A stretch of DNA of 64,000 bases from Nocardioides sp. 1609 (GCF_004522105.1 NZ_SPUJ01000002.1:233449-297448), one strand, 5' to 3'; shown: positions 1 through 8,739, counted from the stretch's first letter. The notes: generated by a model from the letters alone, not told the origin. Translations and numbers: made by a program.

Positions 1-476
1 CCGAGGTCGCCGAGCCCGACGGCCTCGTGGTCGACGGCGCCGTACGCCGCCAGCGCGCGGGCGACCGCGAGACCGGCCCGGTGTCGCAGGGCCGGGTCGC
101 CGGCGTAGGGCTCGGGGAGCTCGAGCGCCGGGTTGAACCCGTCGACCGGCTCCATCAGGTAGAAGACCGCGCCGTCGAGGACGTCGGTGTCGAGGCAGGC
201 CGCGACCAGCCGCGGGTGCGGCACGTCGGTGCCGGCGAGCCCGGCGAGGACCCGGATCTCGCGGCGCAGGGCGTCGTTCGAGCGCGGCCGCAGGTGTCGG
301 GGTCCGCGCCGGAGCACCAGGTCGCGGTCGCCGCGGCGCAGCCGCAGCATGATGTTCTGCGTGCCGCCGCCCAGCGGGCGGACGTCGGTGACGGGGCCGG
401 CGCCGAGCCCCTCGGCGTCGAGCCAGCCGAGCAGCACGTCGAGGTCGACCCCGTGGTCGACGCCGGGCCCGCTCAC
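1..476 (-). CDS. Phosphotransferase-fold (APH) protein, 3' part beyond window
   Basis: Reading from the GTG at 476 gives about 158 residues of the N-terminal lobe of an aminoglycoside-phosphotransferase/choline-kinase-like protein. A glycine-rich stretch (LGGGTQNIMLRL, about residues 38-49) is followed by a lysine-poor kinase-like lobe and a FYLMEPVDG hinge. The catalytic HxDxxxxN loop lies beyond the window edge. The start is only 4 bases after the stop of the acyl-CoA dehydrogenase at 481-1752, so the two are almost certainly co-transcribed. In mammalian ACAD10 and ACAD11 these two domains are fused in one chain. By that analogy, which is inference, this protein would phosphorylate a hydroxyacyl-CoA that the dehydrogenase-fold partner then handles. 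Antibiotic resistance is unlikely in this setting. Confidence 0.85.
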   Translation of the reverse strand, partial: MSGPGVDHGVDLDVLLGWLDAEGLGAGPVTDVRPLGGGTQNIMLRLRRGDRDLVLRRGPRHLRPRSNDALRREIRVLAGLAGTDVPHPRLVAACLDTDVLDGAVFYLMEPVDGFNPALELPEPYAGDPALRHRAGLAVARALAAYGAVDHEAVGLGDL

Positions 477-480
477 CCGG

Positions 481-1752
481 TCAGGCCTCGACGCCGTAGA
501 GCGCGCGGGCGTGCCGCTCCTGCTCGTGCCGGACGTAGGAGGGGAACTGGGCGTCGTCGGCCTTGTAGTCCTTGAGCACCTCGCGGGCCACGACCATCTT
601 GTGCACCTCGGTCGGGCCGTCGGCGAGACCGACGTGGAAGGAGTTGATGACCCACTCGGCGAACGGCATCTCGTGACTCAGCCCGAGCGAGCCGTGCAGG
701 TGCAGGGCGCGCGAGGAGATGTCGTGGAGGACCTGCGGCATGATCGCCTTGACCGCGGAGACGTTCTTGCGGATCGCCTTCCAGTCCTGCCCCTGGTCGG
801 CCATCCAGGCGGTCTCGAGCACCAGCAGGCGGAACTGCCGCAGCTGCACCCACGAGTCGGCGATCTTCTCCTGCACCATCTGCTTGCGGGCGAGCACCTC
901 GCCCTTGGTGCTGCGCGACAGCACCCGCTCGCAGGTCATGTCGAAGGCACGGGTGGCCTGCGCGAGGGTGCGCATGGCGTGGTGCATCCGGCCGCCGCCG
1001 AGGCGGGTCTGGGCGATCGCGAAGGCCTGGCCGGGCTCGCCGAGGATGGCGGAGTGCGGCACCCGGACGTCGGTGAGACGCAGGTGGGCGTGCGTGTCCT
1101 CGCGCTCGCCGTAGAAGCCGTAGTTGCGCACGATCTCGATGCCGGGGGTGTCGGTGTCGATGATGAACATCGAGGCCCGCTGGTACGGGCTCTCGGCGTC
1201 GGGGTCGGTGACGACCATCATGATGTAGAAGGCGGCGGTCTCGGCCTCGGAGGCGAACCACTTCTCACCGTTGATGACCCACTCGTCGCCGTCGCGGACG
1301 CCGGCGGTCTGGAACAGCAGCGGGTCGGCCCCACCCTGGGGCTCGGTCATCGAGAAGCAGGAGACGACCTCGTTGGCGAGCAGCGGCTCGAGGTACGTCC
1401 GCTTCTGCTCCGGGGTGCCGAAGTGCGCCAGGATCTCGGAGTTGCCGGTGTCGGGCGCCTGGGCGCCGAAGACGATCGGCCCGAAGCGCGACATGCCGAA
1501 CTTCTCGTTCATCAGCGCGAGCTTGAGCTGGCCGTAGCCGGGGCCGCCGAGCTCGGGGCCGAGGTGGCAGGCCCACAGGCCCCGCGCCTGGACCTCGGCC
1601 TGGAGCGGGCGCACGAGCCGGACGAACTCGGGGTCGTGGATGTTCCACTGGCTGCCGAGGAGGTAGTCGAGGGGCTGCACCTTCTCGCGGACGAAGGTGT
1701 CGATCCAGTCCAGCTCGGGCTGGAACTCGGGGTCGTTCTCGAAGCTCCACAT
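481..1752 (-). CDS. Acyl-CoA dehydrogenase, ACAD10/11-like
   Basis: A 423-residue FAD-dependent acyl-CoA dehydrogenase. The start is the ATG at 1752 (MWSFENDPEFQPELDWIDTF); the reading frame extends further upstream but with no family similarity. The flavin-binding strand CFSMTEPQGGADPL is near residue 140. The C-terminal region reads LADGPTEVHK, the signature of the ACAD10/ACAD11 branch, in place of the YEGT-type motif of medium-chain enzymes. A phosphotransferase-fold gene follows after 4 bases, which matches the domain pair fused in ACAD10/11. The substrate is unknown; a medium- or long-chain acyl-CoA or a 4-hydroxyacyl-CoA intermediate is plausible. It acts in the cytoplasm. Confidence 0.9.
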   Translation of the reverse strand: MWSFENDPEFQPELDWIDTFVREKVQPLDYLLGSQWNIHDPEFVRLVRPLQAEVQARGLWACHLGPELGGPGYGQLKLALMNEKFGMSRFGPIVFGAQAPDTGNSEILAHFGTPEQKRTYLEPLLANEVVSCFSMTEPQGGADPLLFQTAGVRDGDEWVINGEKWFASEAETAAFYIMMVVTDPDAESPYQRASMFIIDTDTPGIEIVRNYGFYGEREDTHAHLRLTDVRVPHSAILGEPGQAFAIAQTRLGGGRMHHAMRTLAQATRAFDMTCERVLSRSTKGEVLARKQMVQEKIADSWVQLRQFRLLVLETAWMADQGQDWKAIRKNVSAVKAIMPQVLHDISSRALHLHGSLGLSHEMPFAEWVINSFHVGLADGPTEVHKMVVAREVLKDYKADDAQFPSYVRHEQERHARALYGVEA

Positions 1753-1841
1753 GGCGGTTCGACCGTCCTCTCGCGCCCGCCGGGTCGTTCCCGCGGCGTC
1801 GCCACCTTGCAGTACGGACGCCCGACAAGTCAATGCGTCCT

Positions 1842-1852
1842 ACTCATTAAGT
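1842..1852. promoter_or_regulatory. Imperfect 11-bp inverted repeat upstream of the ACAD
   Basis: ACTCATTAAGT is an AT-rich near-palindrome (4 of 5 arm positions match) in the 99-base gap before the acyl-CoA dehydrogenase, touching the stop codon of the upstream phosphotransferase gene. Its AT content stands out against the background. It could be a small regulator site, but one occurrence is weak evidence. Confidence 0.25.
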
Positions 1853-2892
1853 CATACAGTTGCATTATCGAGGAGGGTGAGACCGCGCTCGAACAGCACC
1901 GGCACGCCGCCGCCCATCAGGGCACTGACCTCGTCGACGCGCCGACCGGTGACGTGGAGGTGCAGGTTGAACGCGGCGATCGCGCCGTAGCGGAAGCACG
2001 CGAGGGCGCGGTACCAGTCGTAGTCGGGCAGCGGCGCGCCGCCGGCGTCCTCGTACCAGCGGAGCAGCTCGGCGGGGTCGGCCTCGGTCGCCAGGACGGC
2101 GCGACGCTCGGCGTGCCAGCACGCGGGATCGGTCATCATCGACAGCCAGCCGAGGTCCAGCCCGACCGGACCGACGCCGGCGATCTCCCAGTCGATGACG
2201 GCCACGAGCCCGCCGGCCGCGTCGTAGAGCACGTTGTGGGTCTGGAAGTCGCCGTGGAACACCCCGACGCGGTGCCGCCCGGGGTCGTGCGCGACGAGGG
2301 CCGCGCCGAGCCGGTGCCCGGCCCCGACCCAGGCCGGCTCGGGAGAGCGCTCGAGCAGCCGGCCCCAGAAGGCGACCTCGGACGCCGCCGTCCGCGGCTC
2401 GTCCCAGCCGGGCAGGGCGGCCTCGGCGTCGACGGCGTGCAGCGGCACCAGCGCCGCGACCGCCTGCCGGAGGTACGGCGCGACGGCGTCCGGGTCGACC
2501 CGCGCGGCGCCGGCCCGGCCGTGCATCGGCAGCGGAAGGGCGTCGAGGTAGGGCTGGACGACGGCGTCGGTGCCGAACCAGGCGGGGTCGTCGGTCGACC
2601 AGAGCACCGGGGCGACCGCGACCCCGTGCCGCTCGAGCGCGCCGATCAGCGGCACCTGGCGCAGCACGTCGGTGTTGCCGCTTCGTCGCACCCCCGGCGG
2701 GGAGAGCCGGACGACGAGACGCTCGGCGCCGCCGTCGTGCCCCACGCGGAAGCCGAAGCTCAGCCCGGCGTTGCCGGGCATCGGGGCGACGTCGCTCACG
2801 ACGGCCGTCGGGCCGTGGCGCTCGCGCGCCCACGGGGCGAGCAGGCCGGTCATCCGGGCCACGTCGAGGGGGGCGGCGGGTGACGGCGGCAT
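1852..2892 (-). CDS. Phosphotransferase-fold (APH) protein
   Basis: A 346-residue APH-family protein starting at the ATG at 2892 (MPPSPAAPLDVARMTGLLAP). The catalytic loop VFHGDFQTHNVL and the metal-binding VIDWEIAGVGP, followed by GLDLGWLS, are intact, so the kinase-like active site looks functional. This subgroup is common beside acyl-CoA dehydrogenases in actinobacteria. It precedes the ACAD10/11-like dehydrogenase by 99 bases on the same strand and is divergent from a thioesterase gene across a 16-bp palindrome. The phosphorylated substrate is not known; a hydroxyacyl-CoA or similar metabolite is more likely than an antibiotic. Confidence 0.88.
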   Translation of the reverse strand: MPPSPAAPLDVARMTGLLAPWARERHGPTAVVSDVAPMPGNAGLSFGFRVGHDGGAERLVVRLSPPGVRRSGNTDVLRQVPLIGALERHGVAVAPVLWSTDDPAWFGTDAVVQPYLDALPLPMHGRAGAARVDPDAVAPYLRQAVAALVPLHAVDAEAALPGWDEPRTAASEVAFWGRLLERSPEPAWVGAGHRLGAALVAHDPGRHRVGVFHGDFQTHNVLYDAAGGLVAVIDWEIAGVGPVGLDLGWLSMMTDPACWHAERRAVLATEADPAELLRWYEDAGGAPLPDYDWYRALACFRYGAIAAFNLHLHVTGRRVDEVSALMGGGVPVLFERGLTLLDNATV

Positions 2893-2914
2893 GCCGTCGA
2901 GACTAGCGTGGAAT

Positions 2915-2930
2915 CCGAACGAGCGTTCGG
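2915..2930. promoter_or_regulatory. 16-bp palindromic operator CCGAACG-AG-CGTTCGG
   Basis: A perfect 7-2-7 palindrome between the divergent phosphotransferase (start 2892) and thioesterase (start 2945) genes. It sits 5 bases downstream of a plausible plus-strand -10 (TAGCGT, 2904-2909), so a bound repressor would block transcription. The same motif recurs at 5596-5611 and 49747-49762. The shape is typical of TetR-family operators; the cognate regulator is not identified. Confidence 0.6.
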
Positions 2931-2944
2931 GTATGAATGGGGCC

Positions 2945-3445
2945 ATGCCGCAGCCGACGTACGACGACCTCACCGCCCGGACCGACCTCCTGCCGGCCTA
3001 CCAGCGGCTCGTCGTGCCGCCCGAGTACGAGGACCACAACGGGCACATGAACATCGCGCACTACCTGACCACGACGTCGTGGGGGGTCCAGCACGCCTTC
3101 CACGCCTGGGGCGTCCCGGAGAGCTGGATGGGCGAGGCCCGGGTCGGCACGTTCAGCGCCGAGCACCACCTCGCCTACCTCGGCGAGGTGCACGTCGGCT
3201 CCGAGGTGTCGGTCCGGGTGCGCTGCGTGGCGCGGTCCCCGCGCGGCCTGCACGTCGTCGGCTACCTGCTCGACGACACCCACCGCACGCTCGCCTACGT
3301 GATGGAGCTCCTGACCCTCCACGTCGACCTGACCACCCGGCGCACCCGCACCTGGCCCGACGACGTCGCCGCCGGGCTCGACCGCGCGGTCGCCGCGCAC
3401 GCCGTCCTCGACTGGCCGGTCACGGGCTGCCTCGCGGTCCGCTGA
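2945..3445 (+). CDS. Hot-dog-fold acyl-CoA thioesterase
   Basis: A 166-residue single hot-dog-domain protein. The motif EDHNGHMNIAHYL (about residues 29-41) is characteristic of 4HBT-type thioesterases, with a catalytic acidic residue and an asparagine/histidine cluster. It would hydrolyse acyl-CoA to free acid and CoA. An in-frame ATG four codons earlier (2933) is possible; 2945 was chosen because GGGG lies just upstream. Transcription is divergent from a phosphotransferase-fold gene, with a palindromic operator between them. The substrate is unknown. It ends 37 bases before the convergent acyl-CoA dehydrogenase gene. Confidence 0.85.
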   Translation: MPQPTYDDLTARTDLLPAYQRLVVPPEYEDHNGHMNIAHYLTTTSWGVQHAFHAWGVPESWMGEARVGTFSAEHHLAYLGEVHVGSEVSVRVRCVARSPRGLHVVGYLLDDTHRTLAYVMELLTLHVDLTTRRTRTWPDDVAAGLDRAVAAHAVLDWPVTGCLAVR

Positions 3446-3482
3446 GACGACCCGCCCGCACCGGTGGGTCGCGGCGGACCGG

Positions 3483-4643
3483 TCAGCGGGCGCCGCGGAC
3501 CATCGCGCCGCCGATGATGTGCTTCATGATCTCGTTGGTCCCGCCGTAGATCTTCTGCACGCGGGCGTCCTGGTAGGCCCGGGCCACGGGGTACTCGACC
3601 ATGTAGCCGTAGCCGCCGTGCAGCTGCAGCGCCCGGTCGACCACCCGCGTCTGGACGTCGGTGGCCCACCACTTCGCCTTGGCCGCGTCGACCTCACCCA
3701 GGTCACCGGCGTTCCAGGCACGCACGCAGTCATCGACGTAGGAACGGGTCACGTCGGCCTCGGTGGCCAGCTCGGCGAGCTCGAAACGGGTGTTCTGGAA
3801 GTCCGCCACGGCCCGACCGAACGCCTGGCGGCCCACGGTGTACTCGAGCGTCGTGGCGACCACCGCGTCGGTGACCGCGACCGCCTGCGCCGCGATCGAG
3901 AGCCGCTCCAGCGGCAGCATCCGCTTCAGCTGTGCCAAGCCCCCACCCTGGACGCCGAGCAGGTTGTCCTCGGGCACGAACACCTCGGTGAAGGCCAGCT
4001 CCGCGGTGTCCTGGGCGTGCAGCCCGATCTTCCTCAGCTGCCGACCCCGGCTGAACCCGGGCATGCCCCGCTCGACCACCAGCAGGCTGAACGCGTCACG
4101 CCCGGCGTCCGGGTCGGTACGGGCCACCACCACGACCACGTCGCACTGGATGCCCGAGGTGATGAACGTCTTCGCCCCGTCCAGGACCCACCCGCCCTCC
4201 ACCCTGCGAGCCGAGGTCCGGATCCCCTGCAGGTCACTGCCGGTCCCCGGCTCGGTCATCGCGACCGCAGCGATCAGCTCACCGCTGCACAACCCCGGCA
4301 GCCAGCGCGCCTGCTGCTCGGGGGTGCCCAGCTCGGTGAAGTACGGCACCAGGATGTCGTCCTGGAGCGAGAACGACGACGCGAGGCTCCCGGCGTACAC
4401 CCGGGCGAGCTCCTCCAGCACCACCATCCGGTAGCGGTAGTCGCGCGCCACCGCACCACCACCGTGCTCCTCGGGCCCACTCAGCCCCACCACGCCCTGC
4501 CGGCCCGCAGCCACCCAGGTCTCGCGGTCCACGTGACGCTGCTCGTCCCACCGCTCCACGTTCGGCTCGACCTCACGCGCGACGAACTCCCGCACGCTCG
4601 CGCGGAACTGCTCGTGCTCGGCCTCGTACAGGTGTCGCTTCAT
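3483..4643 (-). CDS. Acyl-CoA dehydrogenase, long-chain type
   Basis: A 386-residue acyl-CoA dehydrogenase (MKRHLYEAEHEQFRASVREF). It has the flavin motif VAMTEPGTGSDLQGI near residue 126, GRQAFGRAVADFQNTRFELA in the middle helical domain, and a C-terminal LHGGYGYMVEYPVARAYQDA followed by KIYGGTNEIMK. The glycine in YGGT, where medium-chain enzymes carry the catalytic glutamate, marks the long-chain/isovaleryl branch, in which the base lies elsewhere. The ATG overlaps the stop of the upstream enoyl-CoA hydratase by 4 bases (ATGA), so dehydrogenation and hydration are translationally coupled. Confidence 0.93.
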   Translation of the reverse strand: MKRHLYEAEHEQFRASVREFVAREVEPNVERWDEQRHVDRETWVAAGRQGVVGLSGPEEHGGGAVARDYRYRMVVLEELARVYAGSLASSFSLQDDILVPYFTELGTPEQQARWLPGLCSGELIAAVAMTEPGTGSDLQGIRTSARRVEGGWVLDGAKTFITSGIQCDVVVVVARTDPDAGRDAFSLLVVERGMPGFSRGRQLRKIGLHAQDTAELAFTEVFVPEDNLLGVQGGGLAQLKRMLPLERLSIAAQAVAVTDAVVATTLEYTVGRQAFGRAVADFQNTRFELAELATEADVTRSYVDDCVRAWNAGDLGEVDAAKAKWWATDVQTRVVDRALQLHGGYGYMVEYPVARAYQDARVQKIYGGTNEIMKHIIGGAMVRGAR

Positions 4644-5581
4644 CGGGTGCCCTCCAGGGTGCCGGGATCGGAGCTGCTCGGGTCGAGGTCGCTCGGGTCG
4701 AAGACGGGGGCGGGGAACGCCGCGAGGACGTCGGGGACGTCGTCGGGCACGCGGTCGACGAAGACCGGAGCCCGCTTCTCCAGGAACGCCGCGATGCCGT
4801 CGTGCGCGTCGGCGCTGACGCCGCGCAGGTTGATGCCGAGGGTCTCGGCGGTGTGGGCGACCACCGGGTGCTCGGCGCCGAGCATCCGCCACATCATCCG
4901 CCGCGTGAGCGCGGTCGAGACGGCGGCGGTGCTGTCGGCGATCTCTCGGGCCAGCGCGTACGCCGCGGGCAGCAGGTCCTCGGGCGCGTGCAGGCTGCGG
5001 ACCAGCCCGCGCTCGTGCGCCTCGGCGGCCTCGACGACGCGCCCGGTGTAGACCCACTCGAGGGCGGTCTGCATCGGGACCACCCGCGGCAGGAACCAGG
5101 TCGAGCAGGACTCCGGCACGAACCCGCGCCTGTTGAAGACGAAGCCGAACCGGGCCGTCTCCGACGCCATCCGGACGTCGCACGGCAGGGTGATCGTCGC
5201 GCCGACCCCCACGGCGGCCCCGTTGACCGCGGCGATGATCGGCTTGTCGAGGTCGAACATCCGCAGCACCACCCGGCCGCCGCCGTCGCGCCGCACGGGC
5301 AGGTCCTGGCCCGGGACGTCGTACGTCGTCCCGGGCGGTGCGGTGTCCGAGGCGCGCCAGCGCGCGAACGCCTCGGCGGACTCCGACAGGTCCATGCCGG
5401 CGCAGAAGGCCCGGCCGGTGCCGGTGAGGACGACGACCCGGACGTCGGGATCGGCGTCGACGGCGTCCCAGACCGCCATCAGCTCGGCCTCCATGACGTC
5501 GGTGAAGGCGTTGAGCCGGTCCGGGCGGTCGAACCGCACGGTGGCGATCCCGTCGGCGACCTCGAGGGTGATCTCCTGCAT
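4640..5581 (-). CDS. Enoyl-CoA hydratase/isomerase family protein
   Basis: A 313-residue crotonase-family protein (MQEITLEVADGIATVRFDRP). The oxyanion-hole segments are FCAGMDLSES (about residues 60-69) and AAVNGAAVGVGATI. GFVFNRRGFVPESCSTWFLP is the active-site helix region of the PaaG/hydratase-like subgroup. A roughly 35-residue acidic, proline-rich tail extends beyond the usual crotonase end. It is the first gene of a two-gene operon with the acyl-CoA dehydrogenase and has GGGAG upstream. A palindrome matching two other promoter sites in the window lies 15 bases before the ATG, so repression is likely. Confidence 0.9.
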   Translation of the reverse strand: MQEITLEVADGIATVRFDRPDRLNAFTDVMEAELMAVWDAVDADPDVRVVVLTGTGRAFCAGMDLSESAEAFARWRASDTAPPGTTYDVPGQDLPVRRDGGGRVVLRMFDLDKPIIAAVNGAAVGVGATITLPCDVRMASETARFGFVFNRRGFVPESCSTWFLPRVVPMQTALEWVYTGRVVEAAEAHERGLVRSLHAPEDLLPAAYALAREIADSTAAVSTALTRRMMWRMLGAEHPVVAHTAETLGINLRGVSADAHDGIAAFLEKRAPVFVDRVPDDVPDVLAAFPAPVFDPSDLDPSSSDPGTLEGTR

Positions 5582-5595
5582 GCTCCCACGCCCTT

Positions 5596-5611
5596 CTAAA
5601 CGTTCGTTCGG
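5596..5611. promoter_or_regulatory. 16-bp CCGAACG-type operator, one arm degenerate
   Basis: On the minus strand this reads CCGAACGAACGTTTAG, matching the first ten positions and most of the second arm of the perfect palindrome at 2915-2930. It lies between a candidate -10 (TAGGCT, 5619-5624 on the minus strand) and the hydratase start, the position expected for a repressor site. Confidence 0.45.
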
Positions 5612-5783
5612 TTTTCTGAGCCTAGCCGAGGACCACCCCCGGGACGCGCGGAACGACGGGGGGTGGTCCGAGCCGCACGGGTCCATGACACGGTGGGGGT
5701 CCGGCGCCGCGTGCGTGCCGGCTCCCCAGCCGGTCGGCGTCGATCCCCCCATCTACCCGACGCGCACGTATGGAGGCACCCCC

Positions 5784-6638
5784 ATGCCTGTCAACCTGAA
5801 GATCCACACCCGCCTCGCCGGACTCGCGGCCACCGCCGCGGCGACGGCGCTCGTCGTCGTCGGACCGGTGCCGACCAGCACGGCGTCCGCCCCCGCACCC
5901 GCGGCCGGCCCGACGTCCAGGGCAGCATCCGGGCCGCCGCCCGGCCACCCGATCACCGAGCTCGTCGGGCAGTTCCCACTGCCCAAGCTCACCGAGACCG
6001 AGGCCCACCTCAGCCTGTCGAAGTGGGGCTACCGGTTCCAGGCCGGCATGGCCGACAACCAGGTGAGGATCACCGAGGTCGGCAACCGGCTCCGCTTCGC
6101 CGACGCCGCCGCGCGCCGCTGGGCGCACCTGCCGAAGACCTGCCAGCGCCGCCCGGCCGACGTCGGCATCGCCGCGTCGTGCCGGATCCCGGCGAGCTTC
6201 AGGAGCAGCCGGATGTTCCTCGAGGTCTGGCCGCGCCTGGGCGACGACACCGTCGACGGCTCGACCCTGTCGGCGAAGTACCGCATGTGGGTGCTGGTCG
6301 ACGAGGGCGACGACACGATCCACCTCGGCGCCGGTGCCGACTTCGCGAACGGCGCGTTCGACGACGACACCGTCACCGGCGGCCGGGGCAACGACTGGAT
6401 CCGCGTCGGCACCGGGTCGAACGCCGTCGACGGCGGTCCCGGCCGGGACCGCCTGATGGGCGGCGACGACCGCGACCTCATCCGCGGCGGACCGGGCGTC
6501 GACCGGCTCGGCGGCCACGGCGGGCAGGACGTCCTGTGGGGCGAGGGAGCCGACGACATCGTCGTCGGCGGCTCGGGCAGCGACGTCGGCTACCGCGAGG
6601 GCGAGGACCGGTTCCGCGAGGTCGAGTCGGTGCGCTGA
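5784..6638 (+). CDS. Secreted calcium-binding RTX-repeat protein
   Basis: A 284-residue protein with GGAGG 7 bases before the ATG. The N-terminus has a few basic residues, a hydrophobic stretch (about residues 11-27) and an alanine/proline-rich segment, consistent with a signal peptide. The middle region is unassigned, with two cysteines that could form a disulfide. From about residue 175 it carries degenerate GGxGxD nonapeptide repeats (GGRGND, GGPGRDRLMGGDDRDLIRGG, GGSGSD) that bind calcium in the hemolysin-type beta-roll. No protease or lipase domain is visible. It stands alone, convergent with mtlA across a strong hairpin. The function is unknown; a surface or extracellular calcium-stabilised protein is inferred. 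Confidence 0.8.
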   Translation: MPVNLKIHTRLAGLAATAAATALVVVGPVPTSTASAPAPAAGPTSRAASGPPPGHPITELVGQFPLPKLTETEAHLSLSKWGYRFQAGMADNQVRITEVGNRLRFADAAARRWAHLPKTCQRRPADVGIAASCRIPASFRSSRMFLEVWPRLGDDTVDGSTLSAKYRMWVLVDEGDDTIHLGAGADFANGAFDDDTVTGGRGNDWIRVGTGSNAVDGGPGRDRLMGGDDRDLIRGGPGVDRLGGHGGQDVLWGEGADDIVVGGSGSDVGYREGEDRFREVESVR

Positions 6639-6668
6639 GCAGGCACCACGCGCCTCCGGGACGTGTGA

Positions 6669-6703
6669 CGCCCCCCGCACCGTGGTCGACGGTGCGGGGG
6701 GCG
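6669..6703. terminator. Strong hairpin between convergent genes
   Basis: A perfect 14-bp GC-rich stem (CGCCCCCCGCACCG with its complement) and a 7-base loop lie between the RTX-protein stop (6638) and the mtlA stop (6727). There is no U-tract on either side, as is common in high-GC actinobacteria. It probably terminates or stabilises both converging transcripts. Confidence 0.7.
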
Positions 6704-6726
6704 TGCTCGTGGTGCAGCGGGCCGGG

Positions 6727-8739
6727 TCAGGCCGGCTGCAGGGCGCCGAGGATCGCGCGGACCTCGGCCTCGGTGCCGGCCGCCTGGAGGCGGGCGACCT
6801 GGTCGGCGTCGACGAAGATCTCGGCGATCTTGGCGAGCAGCTTGAGGTGCTCGTTGCCGGCGGAGGCGATGCCGATGACGAACCTGACCTCCTTGCCCTT
6901 CCAGTCGACGGGCTCGGCGTAGCGCACGAACGTGATCGCGGTCCGGCTGACGCCGCTCTTGGCGTCGTTGGTGCCGTGCGGGATCGCCAGCAGGTTGCCC
7001 ATGTAGGTCGACACGGAGCCCTCGCGGGTGTGCATCGCGTCGGCGTAGGCCTGGTCGGCCGCCCCCGAGGCGACGAGCAGGGCACCGGCGCGGGTGATCG
7101 CCTCGTCCCGCGACTCCGAGGGCGCGTCGAGCACGAGCGAGCCCTCGGGGAGCAGCGAGTCGGCCGAGGCCAGGGACTCCGTGGTCGCCGGCTCGGCCGC
7201 GGTGGCCGAGGCTGCGCCGCCGGCACCGTTGCGCTGCTCGACCAGCTCGACGATCTCGTCGTAGCGCGGGCTGTTCATGAAGTTCTCGACCGACACGTGC
7301 GCCGCGGACGGCGTCCGCTGCTGGGCCCGGGCGGTGAGGTCCTGGTGGGTGACCACGAGGTCGATGTCGTCGTTCAGGTTCGAGATGGCCTTGTTGACGA
7401 CCGAGACGTCGGCGAACCCGGCCGCGCGGATCTTCTTGCGCAGCACCGAGGCGCCCATGGCGGAGGAGCCCATGCCGGCGTCGCAGGCGAAGACGATGCT
7501 GTTGATCGGGCCGCTGGCGGCACCGGTCAGCATCGAGGAGACCGAGGACTTCTTGCCCTTCGTGGCCTCCATCTGCGCCGTGGCGGCGGCGAGGTCGCCG
7601 TCGTCCTCGGACCGGTCGGTCTTGAGCAGCAGCGAGGCGATCGCGAAGGTCACGGCGGCCGAGGCGGCCACCGACAGGGCGACGCCGAAGTAGGAGCCCT
7701 TCGCGGTCTGGGCGAACACCGCGATGATCGAGCCGGGCGAGGCCGGGGCACGCAGGCCGGTGTCGAAGGCGACGTTGACCGCGACGCCGGTGGCGCCACC
7801 GGCGATGACGGCGAGGAGCAGCTTGGGCTTCATCAGGACGTAGGGGAAGTAGATCTCGTGGATGCCGCCGAAGAAGTGGATGATCGCCGCGCCGGGGGCC
7901 GAGGCCTTGGCCAGGCCCTTGCCGAAGAACGTGAACGCCAGCAGGATGCCGAGCCCCGGGCCGGGGTTGGCCTCGAGGAGGAAGAGCACCGACTTGCCGT
8001 TCTCCGCGGCCTCCTGGAGGCCGAGCGGGGTGAGCGCGCCGTGGTTGATCGCGTTGTTGAGGAAGAACACCTTGGCCGGCTCGATGAACACCGAGGTCAG
8101 CGGCAGCAGGTTGTTGTCGACGAGGGTCTCGACGATGTTGCTCGCGATGTTGGTGATCTCGTTGACCAGGCGGGCCACGGCGAAGAAGCCGAAGATCGCC
8201 ATCGCCAGGCCGGTGATGCCGGCCGAGAACTGGTTGACCAGCATCTCGAAGCCGGACTTGACCTTGCCGTCCCAGAGCGAGTCGAGCTGCTTCATCACCC
8301 AGGCCGACAGCGGCCCGAGGATCATCGCGCCCAGGAACATGTGGATCTGGCCGAGCTCGGTGAACTCCGCCTGGGGCTTGCCGGCGGCGAGCCAGTCGGT
8401 GAGCGCGTCGGCGTTGGTGTTGGCGATCAGCAGGTCCGAGCCGGCGATCGCACCGATCACCGCGAACGCGCCGACGACGGCACCGCGGTCGCCGTAGATC
8501 ATCCGGCCGCCGGTCGCGGCGATGATGATCGGGAGCAGGTAGTGGATCGCCGGGCCCACGATGGTGGCCAGGTCCGCGTTGGGCAGCCAGCCGTCCGGGA
8601 TGAAGAGCGCGGTGAGGAAGCCCCACGCGATGAGTGCCGGGATGTTCGGCATGATCATGTTCGACATCGCGGTGCCGAACTTCTGGATGCGTACGCGGAG
8701 CCCGTCCGAGCTCGTCGCGTGCGTTGTGCTGGTCGCCAT
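6727..8739 (-). CDS. mtlA: PTS mannitol-type permease, fused EIICBA
   Basis: A 670-residue membrane permease that imports and phosphorylates mannitol or a similar polyol, using phosphate from HPr. The N-terminal EIIC part (about residues 15-370) has several hydrophobic helices and the HFFGGIHEIYFP motif. The EIIB domain carries the phosphorylated cysteine in FACDAGMGSSAMG (Cys419). The C-terminal EIIA domain carries the phosphorylated histidine in LLAIPHGTND (His588). The IICBA order is that of the full-length mannitol permease. The start at 8739 has GGAGAAGG upstream. A zinc polyol dehydrogenase is divergently transcribed. A clear promoter with an upstream inverted repeat lies in the shared gap. 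Confidence 0.95.
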   Translation of the reverse strand: MATSTTHATSSDGLRVRIQKFGTAMSNMIMPNIPALIAWGFLTALFIPDGWLPNADLATIVGPAIHYLLPIIIAATGGRMIYGDRGAVVGAFAVIGAIAGSDLLIANTNADALTDWLAAGKPQAEFTELGQIHMFLGAMILGPLSAWVMKQLDSLWDGKVKSGFEMLVNQFSAGITGLAMAIFGFFAVARLVNEITNIASNIVETLVDNNLLPLTSVFIEPAKVFFLNNAINHGALTPLGLQEAAENGKSVLFLLEANPGPGLGILLAFTFFGKGLAKASAPGAAIIHFFGGIHEIYFPYVLMKPKLLLAVIAGGATGVAVNVAFDTGLRAPASPGSIIAVFAQTAKGSYFGVALSVAASAAVTFAIASLLLKTDRSEDDGDLAAATAQMEATKGKKSSVSSMLTGAASGPINSIVFACDAGMGSSAMGASVLRKKIRAAGFADVSVVNKAISNLNDDIDLVVTHQDLTARAQQRTPSAAHVSVENFMNSPRYDEIVELVEQRNGAGGAASATAAEPATTESLASADSLLPEGSLVLDAPSESRDEAITRAGALLVASGAADQAYADAMHTREGSVSTYMGNLLAIPHGTNDAKSGVSRTAITFVRYAEPVDWKGKEVRFVIGIASAGNEHLKLLAKIAEIFVDADQVARLQAAGTEAEVRAILGALQPA

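Noticed and set aside
1..476. Aminoglycoside resistance gene
   Set aside because: APH folds beside acyl-CoA dehydrogenases are typical of lipid catabolism loci; nothing else suggests resistance.
187..2883. Long open frame of 898 codons on the plus strand
   Set aside because: It lies antisense to three genes with clear family motifs on the minus strand; its protein is low-complexity Arg/Gly/Val/Asp-rich, as expected from the mirror frame of high-GC genes.
3448..3471. CGACCC/GGGTCG stem between convergent thioesterase and ACAD genes
   Set aside because: A six-base stem with a 12-base loop is expected by chance in such GC-rich sequence.
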